This document shows, one piece after another, positions 10,055 to 17,211 of a stretch of 53,159 nt of DNA. The notes below the pieces were generated by a model, which was not told the origin of the DNA, did no database searches, and worked only from the letters and a program-made list of their open reading frames with translations. The stretch's first letter is position 1. Each line of letters begins with the position of its first letter. The stretch covers positions 1 to 53,159 of the forward strand of contig JBMOGA010000022.1 in NCBI GenBank assembly GCA_049318625.1, written 5' to 3'. The translations under genes and the position numbers were made by a program. This DNA comes from JBMOGA01 sp049318625 (GTDB lineage Bacteria; Pseudomonadota; Alphaproteobacteria; Rhizobiales; Hyphomicrobiaceae).

Positions 10055-10588
10055 CTAGCTGCGAGGGCCGTCACTCGCCTCCACATCGCCAATCCGAATT
10101 GCCATCATCTGCCGGCTGACGCGGAACAGCCGGGCGAGGTCGGCAACCAGTTCCTCGTCCTCGATGTCGACGACGCGGCCCTGGAGTTCGCGCGAAAGAA
10201 AGGTGCGTGGCACGAGTAGCTCGGCGGCGAATCTGTTTGCCTCGATCTCCTGCCGATCGAGGCCGCTCGCCGACATCAGGTCGCGTGCCATGGCAAACTT
10301 CTTGTCGACATGCACACTGGACCCGATGGCCGGAAGGTGGAGTTCATGGTGCCCCAACTCGTGCGCCATCGTAAATCGCTGGCGGTTAGGCGGGTGCGTC
10401 GAGTTCACGACGATCACCGGTTCCCCATCCTTCTGAAAGATCATCCCGGAAAGGTCGGGTGCAAGCGGGGTGAACCTCAAGGCTATGCGCTTCGCAGCGA
10501 TGATCTCATCCACCAGGACCGGCGGGGCCGTCACGCGGAATGCCTTTAGGATGGCCGCGGCGGCTGTTCCTGCAGTCTTCGTCGTCAT
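10055..10588 (-). CDS. ImmA/IrrE-family metallopeptidase
   Basis: Gluzincin-like protease of COG2856. The zinc site is HELGH (76-80) within FTMAHELGHHELH, with a downstream acidic segment EANRFAAELLVP typical of the third ligand region. Family members such as ImmA of ICEBs1 cleave a partner XRE repressor after DNA damage or other cues. Here the gene overlaps the XRE regulator gene by ATGA, so a repressor-protease pair is the simplest reading. It heads the restriction operon, suggesting that cleavage of the repressor sets operon expression; that link is inference. Confidence 0.88.
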   Translation of the reverse strand: MTTKTAGTAAAAILKAFRVTAPPVLVDEIIAAKRIALRFTPLAPDLSGMIFQKDGEPVIVVNSTHPPNRQRFTMAHELGHHELHLPAIGSSVHVDKKFAMARDLMSASGLDRQEIEANRFAAELLVPRTFLSRELQGRVVDIEDEELVADLARLFRVSRQMMAIRIGDVEASDGPRS

Positions 10589-10929
10589 CGCTTCCTCCGT
10601 AGCTTAGGCGGAGCACCGGCAGCATAGACCCTTGCGACGTCAGCCTCCTCTTGCGGACTGAGGGAGACTAGGCCCTCGATCTTGGGCTTACGGCTGTTGG
10701 GTGGCTTCCCCGTCGCGCCCGGCAGCAACGTGGTGACGTCCACGCCCAGAGCCGCCGCGAGCCGGTAGACTTGGTGCAGAGCCACCTGCTGCCTTCCAGC
10801 CTCGATGTTCGCGACCGAAGCGCGGGACAACGCAATAGCCTCGGCAAGCGTGCTCTGGTTCATATCTAGCCGCTCACGGTGTTGGCGCACCAGAAGGCCA
10901 AGTTGGTCGTAGAGGTCTGACTCATCCAT
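10585..10929 (-). CDS. XRE-family helix-turn-helix regulator
   Basis: First gene of the leftward restriction operon. I place the start at the ATG at 10929 (MDESDLYDQ), because a longer frame to 11046 would run through the divergent promoter region. The HTH lies at about residues 15-65 (LDMNQSTLAEAIALSRASVA, then NIEAGRQQV), followed by a basic C-terminal tail. The 114-residue protein overlaps the protease gene by ATGA. It probably represses its own operon and perhaps the divergent small gene through repeated sites at 10962-11032. Confidence 0.85.
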   Translation of the reverse strand: MDESDLYDQLGLLVRQHRERLDMNQSTLAEAIALSRASVANIEAGRQQVALHQVYRLAAALGVDVTTLLPGATGKPPNSRKPKIEGLVSLSPQEEADVARVYAAGAPPKLRRKR

Positions 10930-10961
10930 GATGGGACACAGCCTGATTGGCGGACTATTGT

Positions 10962-11032
10962 CAAACTGGCAAACTTTCCCACGAGAATATCTGCTTGCAC
11001 CTCGCTCGGGTTTGTTTGCGAAACTAGCAACA
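10962..11032. promoter_or_regulatory. divergent control region with two copies of an operator-like motif
   Basis: Between the XRE gene and the rightward small gene, the motif SAAACTRGCAAM occurs twice in the same orientation: CAAACTGGCAAAC at 10962-10974 and GAAACTAGCAACA at 11020-11032, 58 bp apart. Each copy lies close to one of the two divergent genes. GTTTGCGAAAC at 11015-11025 overlaps the right copy and has GTTT/AAAC half-sites. These are candidate binding sites for the XRE protein. Confidence 0.45.
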
Positions 11033-11139
11033 TGATGACAGCCCACTTGACGTCAAGCAATTGTTGTGGTGAGTCCACAACCTGTATGGCTCGCTTCGTG
11101 CTCGCCGCGTTGGTCGCTTACTGGATTTGCGGGGACGCG

Positions 11140-11409
11140 ATGTCGGGCAGGGTGGGGCGCACGCGCCGGTACGATCGGGGGAAGATCGAAGCTGTGTTGC
11201 TTCTGCTTTTTCGGGAGCGGGGCCGCTTGGAAGACCATCGAGATGGCTGGGACTCGTACAGTAAGGCGATCCAGGCGCTTCAAGAATGGTGTGCATGTAC
11301 CGAGCCGGAAGTCGCTTGTCCTGACACTTCGCAAGCCAAAGTTCTTTTGAGGGAGTTTCTAACGCGCCGTCCCGATCTGGATTTTGCTACCCCTCGGCGG
11401 AAGAATTGA
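11140..11409 (+). CDS. small hypothetical protein next to the divergent control region
   Basis: I do not recognise a named family. The frame is open from 11032, but the region 11032-11139 overlaps the presumed promoter and translates to a Cys-rich, unlikely N terminus, so I prefer the ATG at 11140 (MSGRVGRTRRYDRGKIE; 89 residues). Alternative starts are 11032 and 11035. The protein has a basic start, a predicted helix (IEAVLLLLFRERGRL) and a tail resembling DNA-associated helical proteins. The position between restriction operon and replication module suggests an element regulator. Confidence 0.55.
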   Translation: MSGRVGRTRRYDRGKIEAVLLLLFRERGRLEDHRDGWDSYSKAIQALQEWCACTEPEVACPDTSQAKVLLREFLTRRPDLDFATPRRKN

Positions 11410-11424
11410 GTAACAAAGGCGGCC

Positions 11425-11454
11425 GACCATTGTCGACCATTCCCGGCTGACCAT
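11425..11454. repeat. three direct GACCAT repeats upstream of the AlpA-like gene
   Basis: GACCAT occurs at 11425-11430, 11435-11440 and 11449-11454 in the same orientation. They lie in the 95-bp gap upstream of the AlpA-like gene and could be activator or repressor sites. Confidence 0.35.
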
Positions 11455-11473
11455 CCGCTCACACATAGCTAAT

Positions 11474-11498
11474 CTCGGACACATGTGAACAGTCCGAG
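11474..11498 (+). promoter_or_regulatory. perfect inverted repeat over the ribosome site of the AlpA-like gene
   Basis: CTCGGAC (11474-11480) and GTCCGAG (11492-11498) are perfect complements with an 11-nt loop. The right arm includes part of the GAGG ribosome site (11496-11499) six bases before the ATG at 11505. In RNA the hairpin would hide the ribosome site; in DNA it could be an operator bound by the AlpA-like protein itself. Confidence 0.5.
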
Positions 11499-11504
11499 GT
11501 TCCT

Positions 11505-11723
11505 ATGGTCGAAATTGCATCGCCTAAAGGCCTTGCCCCGCACGAGATTCGCCTTGCGCTACGCATCAACGAAGCCGCTACGGCGCTGGGTATTGGCCGG
11601 TCGACGCTCTATTCCCTGATCGCCAAGGGCGAGGTCAAGTCCGCCGTCGTCGCCGGGTGCCGGCTGGTTCCGTTGAGCGAGCTTCAGCGATTGCTTGCCG
11701 AAAACCTCGATGCGGCGCCGTGA
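11505..11723 (+). CDS. AlpA-like / excisionase-family HTH protein
   Basis: A 72-residue MerR-like winged HTH protein of the HTH_17 type (RINEAATALGIGRSTLYSLI, then AKGEVKSAVVAGCRLVP). Relatives act as recombination directionality factors or as activators of integrase in P4-like elements. It opens the rightward replication module, 12 bp before the primase gene. Its ribosome site is inside a perfect hairpin, so expression may be autoregulated. Confidence 0.8.
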   Translation: MVEIASPKGLAPHEIRLALRINEAATALGIGRSTLYSLIAKGEVKSAVVAGCRLVPLSELQRLLAENLDAAP

Positions 11724-11735
11724 CGTGAGCGCGTC

Positions 11736-12287
11736 ATGAGCGAGACCGAACATCGAACTAGCCACAATGCCCGCGTCGCGCTGGAATATGCGAACCATGG
11801 CATCCCAGTATTCCCGTGTGCCCCTAGCGGACCGGGCGCGAAACGGCCGCTGACGAATAGCGGCCACCACGACGCGACGGCCGAAGTTTCGGCCGTCGCC
11901 CGATGGTGGCACCATTGGCCGAAAGCGCTTGTCGGCGTTCCGACGGGCGCTGCGAGCGGTGTTTGGGTCCTCGACGTCGACGGCGATGCCGGGCGCCGTA
12001 GCTTGAACAGCCTACTTGTCGTGCTTGGTCTGGATTCGATCGGCGATTTGACCGGATGCGTGAGCCGCACACCCTCGGGTGGGCTCCACCTGATTTTCGC
12101 ACTCCAGCCGGGCGAGCGGCCCCGGAATCGGGTGAAAGACCTTGGCGCGGGTCTCGATACGCGCGGCGTGCGGGAGGATGGTGCGAGCGGCGGCTATTTC
12201 ATCGCGCCGGGTTCAATGATGACGGACGGTCGCCGGTATGAATTGGTCGACCCGTTCACCCTTGAGCCGATAGCGGGGGCACTATGA
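11736..12287 (+). CDS. bifunctional DNA primase/polymerase (Prim-Pol) domain protein
   Basis: N-terminal Prim-Pol domain of the archaeo-eukaryotic primase superfamily, here as a stand-alone 183-residue protein. Visible motifs are ALEYANHGIPVFPC near the start, the catalytic acidic pair WVLDVDGD (about 73-80), and SRTPSGGLHLIFAL (about 108-122). It would start replication of the excised element. The stop overlaps the next start (ATGA at 12284), so primase, partner and helicase-like protein are made together. In many elements these parts are one fused protein; here they are split. Confidence 0.85.
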   Translation: MSETEHRTSHNARVALEYANHGIPVFPCAPSGPGAKRPLTNSGHHDATAEVSAVARWWHHWPKALVGVPTGAASGVWVLDVDGDAGRRSLNSLLVVLGLDSIGDLTGCVSRTPSGGLHLIFALQPGERPRNRVKDLGAGLDTRGVREDGASGGYFIAPGSMMTDGRRYELVDPFTLEPIAGAL

Positions 12288-12805
12288 TCGCGTTCGACCG
12301 CGCACCCCCGGCGCCCAAGGCATTGCTGCTCCTCGCAACTTTCAACGGCAGCCAGCGGCGTATCGTCGATGCGTTTCCGGATTTGCGTCAAGAGATCCTT
12401 GCAGCTGATCCGGCCGATTGGGCTCAAATACTCGCAGACTTCACAGCGCGTCGCCTCGTCGCGAAGCCGGCTCGCGCACAACTGGAGTCCGATGACGAGA
12501 ACGGCATGCGCCGGCAAGCGGAACATGATTTGCGGTCCGCCGCTGACGCGCTCTCCACGCTGCGGGACGAGCGGCGCACAGAGTTGTTTCGGAGCGCGGC
12601 CCGGCTCGCAAAATACATTGCCCATGGCATCCTGACGGCCGATGAGGCTCGCGCCGTCTTGATCGATGCGAGCGTGGCAAACGGCGCGATTGCCGCATAT
12701 GGCCGGGTCTGGGCGGAGCAATGTGTCGGTCGGGCGTTCGCCTTGGGCCGCGCTGATCCTCTTCCTCCGCTTGCGCGGCGGTTTGTGAGGGGGGGCGCGG
12801 AATGA
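12284..12805 (+). CDS. replication-module protein of unknown fold, between Prim-Pol and DUF3987 genes
   Basis: I do not recognise a named domain. The protein is 173 residues, mostly helical by composition (ADALSTLRDERRTELFRSAA and LTADEARAVLIDASVANG). Its place between the primase domain and the helicase-like protein, with overlapping start and stop codons on both sides, suggests it is the linker (PriCT-like) part of a primase-helicase that is fused in other elements. That is inference from context. Confidence 0.7.
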   Translation: MIAFDRAPPAPKALLLLATFNGSQRRIVDAFPDLRQEILAADPADWAQILADFTARRLVAKPARAQLESDDENGMRRQAEHDLRSAADALSTLRDERRTELFRSAARLAKYIAHGILTADEARAVLIDASVANGAIAAYGRVWAEQCVGRAFALGRADPLPPLARRFVRGGAE

Positions 12806-14097
12806 GATCCGATGAGGAGCTCAATGGCGCCTCGTTTGAAGGCAGGGTGGCAGTCGATGGAATCGAGTCTCCGCCGTGGCCGGTGCTCACGGAGGAAGCG
12901 TTGTACGGGATCGCCGGAGAGGTCGCCACAGCGGCTACCTTGAACTCAGAAGCCGATCCCGCCGCCGTGCTCGCAACCTTCCTAACGTTGGCGGGCATCG
13001 CATTTGGTCGAACACCGTGGATCAAGGTCGCCGATGATGACCACCACGCGCGCCTTTTTTGCGTGATCGTCGGTCGCTCCGCTCGCGGTCGCAAGGGAAC
13101 CAGCGAGGGTCCGGTGCGCAAAATCTGGGAAGTTGCTGAGCATCGGCTCGGCGAACCGCTTTCCATTCGGCCAGGCCCGATGTCGAGCGGCGAAGGTTTG
13201 ATCTATGCGATCAGGGACGGAAGCGGCAATGGGGATGACGGCGTGCCGGACAAGCGGCTGCTCATGATCGAAGGAGAGTTCGCGGCTCCGCTCCGCGCCA
13301 TGCGCCGGGAAGGCAATACGTTGAGCGCTATTCTGCGGACGGCATGGGACGGTAAAACGCTGGAGCCGTTGACCAAAAATCACCCGATCAAGGCAACGCG
13401 ACCGCACGTCGGCATTATCGCTCACATTACCGAAGCCGAGCTGGGCACCCTGCTGTCCCAAGTCGATATCTTCAACGGGTTTGCCAACCGGTTCCTTTGG
13501 TGGTGCGTCCGTCGTCAGAAGCTGTTGCCCTTGGCAAGTGGCTTGAGCGACGCCGACATCGCGGACTTCGGTGCGGCGCTTGCATCACGTGTGCGTAGGT
13601 CGAGGCAGGTCTCGCAGATCGAGTTCACGCCAACGGCAAGGAACCTTTACACAGCAGTTTATCCTCGACTGACTGAGGATCAGGACGGGCTTTACGGTGT
13701 CGTTACTTCGCGCGCCGAGGTCCAAGTTATCCGGATTGCCCTTATCTATGCCTGTCTGGACGCATCATCGTCGATAGAGGTTGAGCACATTCAAGCGGCA
13801 CTTGCGGTTTGGAATTTCTGCGATGCCTCCGCTAAGCGGCTGTTCGGGTGTCTTGACGCCGACCCACTGGCAACCAGAATCCTCCATATCTTGAAGCGCG
13901 AGCCGCGGAGCACGACGGAACTGCATCGCGAACTGGGCAACCATACCAAGCAGGGCGCTCTCCAAGCGGTCCTTGAACGACTGCAGCGGGATGGCAAGGT
14001 CGAAGCGGTTGAGGTCGAGACGGGCGGGCGTCCTCGTACCGATTGGCGGATACGGCCGAGCTCCGCGGTTGCGAAAAATGCGAACTTAGCGAATTAA
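12802..14097 (+). CDS. DUF3987-type helicase-like replication protein
   Basis: A 431-residue protein of the YfjI/DUF3987 group found next to primases in integrative elements and prophages. A P-loop-like segment GRSARGRKGTS lies at about 91-101, followed by an acidic stretch LLMIEGEFAAPL (Walker B-like) and RPHVGIIAHIT. A C-terminal winged-helix-like part (ILHILKREPRSTTELHRELG) probably binds DNA. The last nine codons, AKNANLAN plus stop, are themselves the left half of a 9-bp iteron array, so the coding end and the putative origin overlap. Confidence 0.8.
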   Translation: MRSDEELNGASFEGRVAVDGIESPPWPVLTEEALYGIAGEVATAATLNSEADPAAVLATFLTLAGIAFGRTPWIKVADDDHHARLFCVIVGRSARGRKGTSEGPVRKIWEVAEHRLGEPLSIRPGPMSSGEGLIYAIRDGSGNGDDGVPDKRLLMIEGEFAAPLRAMRREGNTLSAILRTAWDGKTLEPLTKNHPIKATRPHVGIIAHITEAELGTLLSQVDIFNGFANRFLWWCVRRQKLLPLASGLSDADIADFGAALASRVRRSRQVSQIEFTPTARNLYTAVYPRLTEDQDGLYGVVTSRAEVQVIRIALIYACLDASSSIEVEHIQAALAVWNFCDASAKRLFGCLDADPLATRILHILKREPRSTTELHRELGNHTKQGALQAVLERLQRDGKVEAVEVETGGRPRTDWRIRPSSAVAKNANLAN

Positions 14098-14194
14098 GGT
14101 GAGGCTGAGATGCTTAATTCTCTTATTTCGCATACTTCGCCTGCTTGGATTGCCTCGCCTGCTGCACTTAGTTCGCTTTCTTCGCTTTCTTCGC
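14071..14194. repeat. 9-bp-phased GCGAA/TTCGC iterons, candidate replication origin
   Basis: GCGAA occurs at 14071, 14080 and 14089, and its complement TTCGC at 14127, 14136, 14172, 14181 and 14190, with CTCGC at 14154. All right-hand copies share one 9-bp register. The first block (14071-14097) and 14114-14140 form an inverted repeat matching at 22 of 27 positions around a 16-nt loop. The array starts inside the last codons of the DUF3987 gene. Iterons immediately after primase and helicase genes are the usual arrangement of an element origin, as in P4. Confidence 0.6.
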
Positions 14195-14355
14195 GCGGTG
14201 GGCAACAATGAACGAGTTGGCACTATAGGCGGCACGCGGTGGGTGGATAGGGCAAGACCAATTTCAATTTCTGCTGTGAAACATTTAGCCGGATACATCG
14301 CCGAAGCGTGCGGGGCCGGAGCGTTCGACTAGCAATACGCGCGCGCGAGGACATC

Positions 14356-15015
14356 ATGAGCGACAGACGAAAGATCACGAGCCCCCTCAACGCGAAGCGG
14401 TCAACCGGACCGAGGACACCCGAAGGCAAGGCCGCAAGCCGGTTGAACGGCATCCGGCATGGGCTCTACACCGAGGTCACGCTCATCGCCGGCGAGAGCG
14501 AGGCCGAGCTTGTCGCCTTCGGCAAGCGCCTGCGAGCCGACTTGGCGCCCGTTGGCGAAGTCGAGTTGATGCTCGCCGATCGCATCGTCTCCCTCGCGTG
14601 GCGGCTTCGCCGGCTGATCGCGATCGAAGGCACGGTCATGGAGGACAGTGCTCGTGCCTCGTCCTATGACGCCTCGCCGGGCCGCGCCTTCGGCGGCTCG
14701 TCCGGTGACAAGATGATGCGAGTCTCGGCCTATGAGGCCAAGCTCGATCGGCAACTCTTCAAGACGATGCACGAGCTGCAGCGCCTTCAAGCCGCGCGGC
14801 GCGGCGTGGTGGTGACGCCGCCCGAGGCCATCGACGTCAGCGTGTCGAGTGACCGCGACGAGGACGCCGATCAGCCGGTGATCGAGGCCGTTGCAGTAGC
14901 TTCGATCGTCGAGAACAGTGGTCCGGAAATCAAAAAATCAAACGCCCTCGTTCACCGGGCAGAGCACCCAGAATCGCTGGGCTTTTCAGAGGTTAGCGGG
15001 CGGGTGGACGTTTGA
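14356..15015 (+). CDS. conserved element-associated protein (SPLNAKRSTGPRTPEGK family)
   Basis: The start at 14356 (MSDRRKITS) follows a GAGG ribosome site; upstream in-frame codons overlap non-coding sequence. The N terminus SPLNAKRSTGPRTPEGKA, followed by RLNGIRHGLYT, is a widespread signature of uncharacterised proteins in bacteria and phages with no known function. A helical middle and an acidic, low-complexity C terminus (SSDRDEDADQ) follow, 219 residues in all. It follows the putative origin and precedes another element-specific gene by 37 bp. Confidence 0.75.
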   Translation: MSDRRKITSPLNAKRSTGPRTPEGKAASRLNGIRHGLYTEVTLIAGESEAELVAFGKRLRADLAPVGEVELMLADRIVSLAWRLRRLIAIEGTVMEDSARASSYDASPGRAFGGSSGDKMMRVSAYEAKLDRQLFKTMHELQRLQAARRGVVVTPPEAIDVSVSSDRDEDADQPVIEAVAVASIVENSGPEIKKSNALVHRAEHPESLGFSEVSGRVDV

Positions 15016-15052
15016 ATTTCGGCTGATGATTTGGGAAAAATGGTGGACAAAC

Positions 15053-15574
15053 ATGGGGGGCTTCGGCTCCGGCTTCCAAGGTACCAGAAAATGCACGGTC
15101 GAAGACGGGCTCACGCTCTCGATGAAGGCCCTTCTCGACAAGGGCGCATTCGTTCCGGGGAAGAGGACGGCGGGGACGTGGTCTTGGCTCTACCCTGGTC
15201 AGGCCCCGCACGCTTCGCTGCAATACACGGCCGACCTTCGGAACCCCGAGGAAGCGTGGTGCGAGCTGCGCTACTCGGTGCGGGGCGAGCCCGTGATGTG
15301 CCACGTCAGTCTGACCACGACGACGCCTCGCTACGGCGGCCGGCGGTGGTGGTTCGTTTGTCCGCGTCCGCGGAAGTGCGGGGCGCACGGTCTGCGGGTG
15401 GCGAAGCTCCACTTGCCGCCGGGTGGACGCTACTTCGGCAGTCGGGAAAGCTACGGGCTCACCTATAGATCGAGCCAGGAGAACGGGAAGGACCGGCCTT
15501 TGATGGCTAGGCTTGCCGCCGACCTGGGGACCGACCCGAGGACGATCCGGGCGGCGTTGCGAGCGCGGGGCTAA
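15053..15574 (+). CDS. conserved element-associated protein (MGGFGSG family)
   Basis: The start at 15053 gives MGGFGSGFQGTRKCTVEDG, the recognisable N terminus of a family seen beside integrases and primases in proteobacterial islands; a frame to 14918 is open but overlaps the previous gene. The 173 residues include RRWWFVCPRPRKCG and KLHLPPGGRYFGSR, where relatives often carry Cys pairs suggestive of a zinc ribbon; here few of those cysteines remain, one visible oddity. A C-terminal LAADLGTDPRTIRAALRARG could be a small HTH. Function unknown. Confidence 0.7.
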   Translation: MGGFGSGFQGTRKCTVEDGLTLSMKALLDKGAFVPGKRTAGTWSWLYPGQAPHASLQYTADLRNPEEAWCELRYSVRGEPVMCHVSLTTTTPRYGGRRWWFVCPRPRKCGAHGLRVAKLHLPPGGRYFGSRESYGLTYRSSQENGKDRPLMARLAADLGTDPRTIRAALRARG

Positions 15575-15787
15575 CTGCCCAGCGGGGCAGGTGTCACGCG
15601 ACACGGAAAAGTGCCCCTCGAATTCCCTCACCGAGGGAGTCGCCGGGGACGCTGCCGCCATGACTGGGAGACGCAAAAGAAGCAGGTGCATGGCTGCCAC
15701 AGCGAGGACGATTCGCATGGGTACAGGGCGGGCCGACCTGATGCATTCAATCAACCCGCAAGGCTGAAATCGAGGATAGCGGCGCAA

Positions 15788-16054
15788 ATGATTTTCCAAG
15801 CTGAGGTTTGCCAACAGTTTCATGCTCTGGTCCGCATGCGCGGCATGATCTTCCAAGCCACCGATATTCCCCAAGAGGTCGCGCCCTGGTTGCTGCTCAG
15901 CCTGCAGACCCGGCTCTTCAAGATCGGCGCCCGTGTAGTGCATCACGCCCGCCCGATCACCTTCCAGCTGGCTGAGGTGACGATCCCCCGTGTCCTCTTC
16001 CGCCGTTCTCTGGAAGCCATCAATCAGCTCCGACCGTCACCAATGCCATCATGA
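15788..16054 (+). pseudogene. IS1380-family transposase, C-terminal remnant
   Basis: The last part reads LQTRLFKIGARVVHHARPIT followed by FQLAEVTIPRVLF, which I recognise as the conserved C terminus of IS1380-type transposases (usual pattern LIKIGARVV.HAR.ITFQLAEV). Only about 88 residues remain of roughly 450, with no DDE catalytic core upstream and no clear terminal inverted repeats. It is a decayed insertion fragment between cargo genes. Confidence 0.6.
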
Positions 16055-16359
16055 CGAAGGGCCTCAGGCTCCTCGACAAAGATGGACGCGATCGGTTCGC
16101 GCGACGGCGCCGCGCTGCCGGGTTGCTCCCAGCAGGACGGTCGAAACGTGTGTCGAGGCCGTCGAACCGAGTCCGAACGTCCGGAATCACACTGCGACAG
16201 TGCCCGCAAGAGTACACGACGCTGCCATGGCCGTTGCAGATGCCCGGTTGGCGGCGTAGTCTTGTGGCATCCAAAGGCTACTTGGGGAATGTCGGCTCTA
16301 ATCCTCTCCGCGTCGTGAGAAAGCGCACGTTTTGGATGTGGCGGCTGGGGGGGGCACCT
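16055..16359. other. non-coding stretch after the IS remnant
   Basis: No convincing gene. The frame of the downstream membrane protein stays open here but has neither a ribosome site nor plausible protein composition. It probably contains remaining IS sequence and the promoter of the next gene. Confidence 0.4.
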
Positions 16360-17145
16360 ATGACGAATGACGGTGCGACGGATTGGCGGTCAAGGGCTGG
16401 CACTGGCGTGCTGGTACTGATCTGGTTTGGTCTCTGCGCGCTTGCCTTCTATGGGCTCTACAGTTCGTTGTTCTCCAAATTTCAGAATCCCGAAGGGCTC
16501 GCGACCGCCCTCGGCGCGATTGCATGGCCCTTCGTAGTGTTCGTGGTGGCCCTGCCCGTTACGTTGGTTCTCTCGTCACACATTCGTGAGCTTCTTAGTT
16601 TGAAGAAGACTATAGACGACGCACCTAAGAATCTTCTTCAAGCGCTCGAATCCGCAGAAAAAATCAGAACAAACCTCGAAGAATCCGGCGGACGGATCAC
16701 CAACGACATCAATGGCGCGCTAGGCGAGATCGAGGCTCGCATGACCGGTTTTGAAGGGAGGGTTCAACGCTTACTCCCCGATCAGGCCGCGGCTGTTGCC
16801 GCACAGCAGCCACTTTCAGCTCGGGAGCGACTGGCATCGCACTTAGATCGAGCATCTGGGCGCTTCTACGAGGTATTAGAGGAATGGAATGCCGATGGCA
16901 GACGCAGAGGCCGTCAGCTCGTTGTGACTCGTGGTGGCGGAAATCGGAGGGAGCTGGTTGAGACACTGCGAGAGCGATCTGCCTTCTCTCCGGAAGTCGA
17001 CCAAAACGACAGAATTGCTCGCTACCTATCCATGACGTTCTCCAAACAGCTTTCCGCGCGGCGCGGCGGCGTGGAAATGGCGGATGTTGAAGAGTTGGAC
17101 GGGCTTCAGCGGGAAGCTGAAGCGGCCGGCGCAGCCTTCGAGTGA
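16360..17145 (+). CDS. hypothetical membrane protein with coiled coil
   Basis: The ATG at 16360 follows a strong G-rich ribosome site (eight G just upstream). Two membrane helices (about 16-38 and 47-70: LIWFGLCALAFYGLY and GAIAWPFVVFVVALPVTLVL) anchor the protein. They are followed by a coiled coil (about 76-140, LSLKKTIDDAPKNLLQALES) and a cytoplasmic, charged C-terminal domain. No named family is recognised. It may be a membrane-tethered sensor or structural protein among the island cargo. Total 261 residues. Confidence 0.65.
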   Translation: MTNDGATDWRSRAGTGVLVLIWFGLCALAFYGLYSSLFSKFQNPEGLATALGAIAWPFVVFVVALPVTLVLSSHIRELLSLKKTIDDAPKNLLQALESAEKIRTNLEESGGRITNDINGALGEIEARMTGFEGRVQRLLPDQAAAVAAQQPLSARERLASHLDRASGRFYEVLEEWNADGRRRGRQLVVTRGGGNRRELVETLRERSAFSPEVDQNDRIARYLSMTFSKQLSARRGGVEMADVEELDGLQREAEAAGAAFE

Positions 17146-17188
17146 ACTTTAAGGGCGATGGGCGAGCAACATGCTTGTCTCTTGCTTA

Positions 17189-17211
17189 GCAGGGGACGGT
17201 GTGTCCCCTGC
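17189..17211 (+). terminator. perfect GC-rich hairpin after the coiled-coil gene
   Basis: GCAGGGGAC (17189-17197) and GTCCCCTGC (17203-17211) form a perfect 9-bp stem with a 5-nt loop, 43 bp after the stop codon. No U-tract follows, so it may pause transcription or act as a symmetric binding site. Confidence 0.5.

Noticed and set aside
14099..14332. 77-residue Leu/Arg-rich frame through the iterons
   Set aside because: Its LLRFLRFLR pattern is simply the 9-bp repeats read as codons; origin-like repeats explain it better.
14993..15946. 317-residue leftward frame opposite the MGGFGSG-family gene
   Set aside because: Antisense shadow; the rightward gene has a recognised N terminus.
16051..16359. 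Long N-terminal extension of the coiled-coil membrane protein
   Set aside because: The strong ribosome site at 16350-16357 and the membrane helix shortly after 16360 support the shorter start; the extension is basic and overlaps IS remnant sequence.
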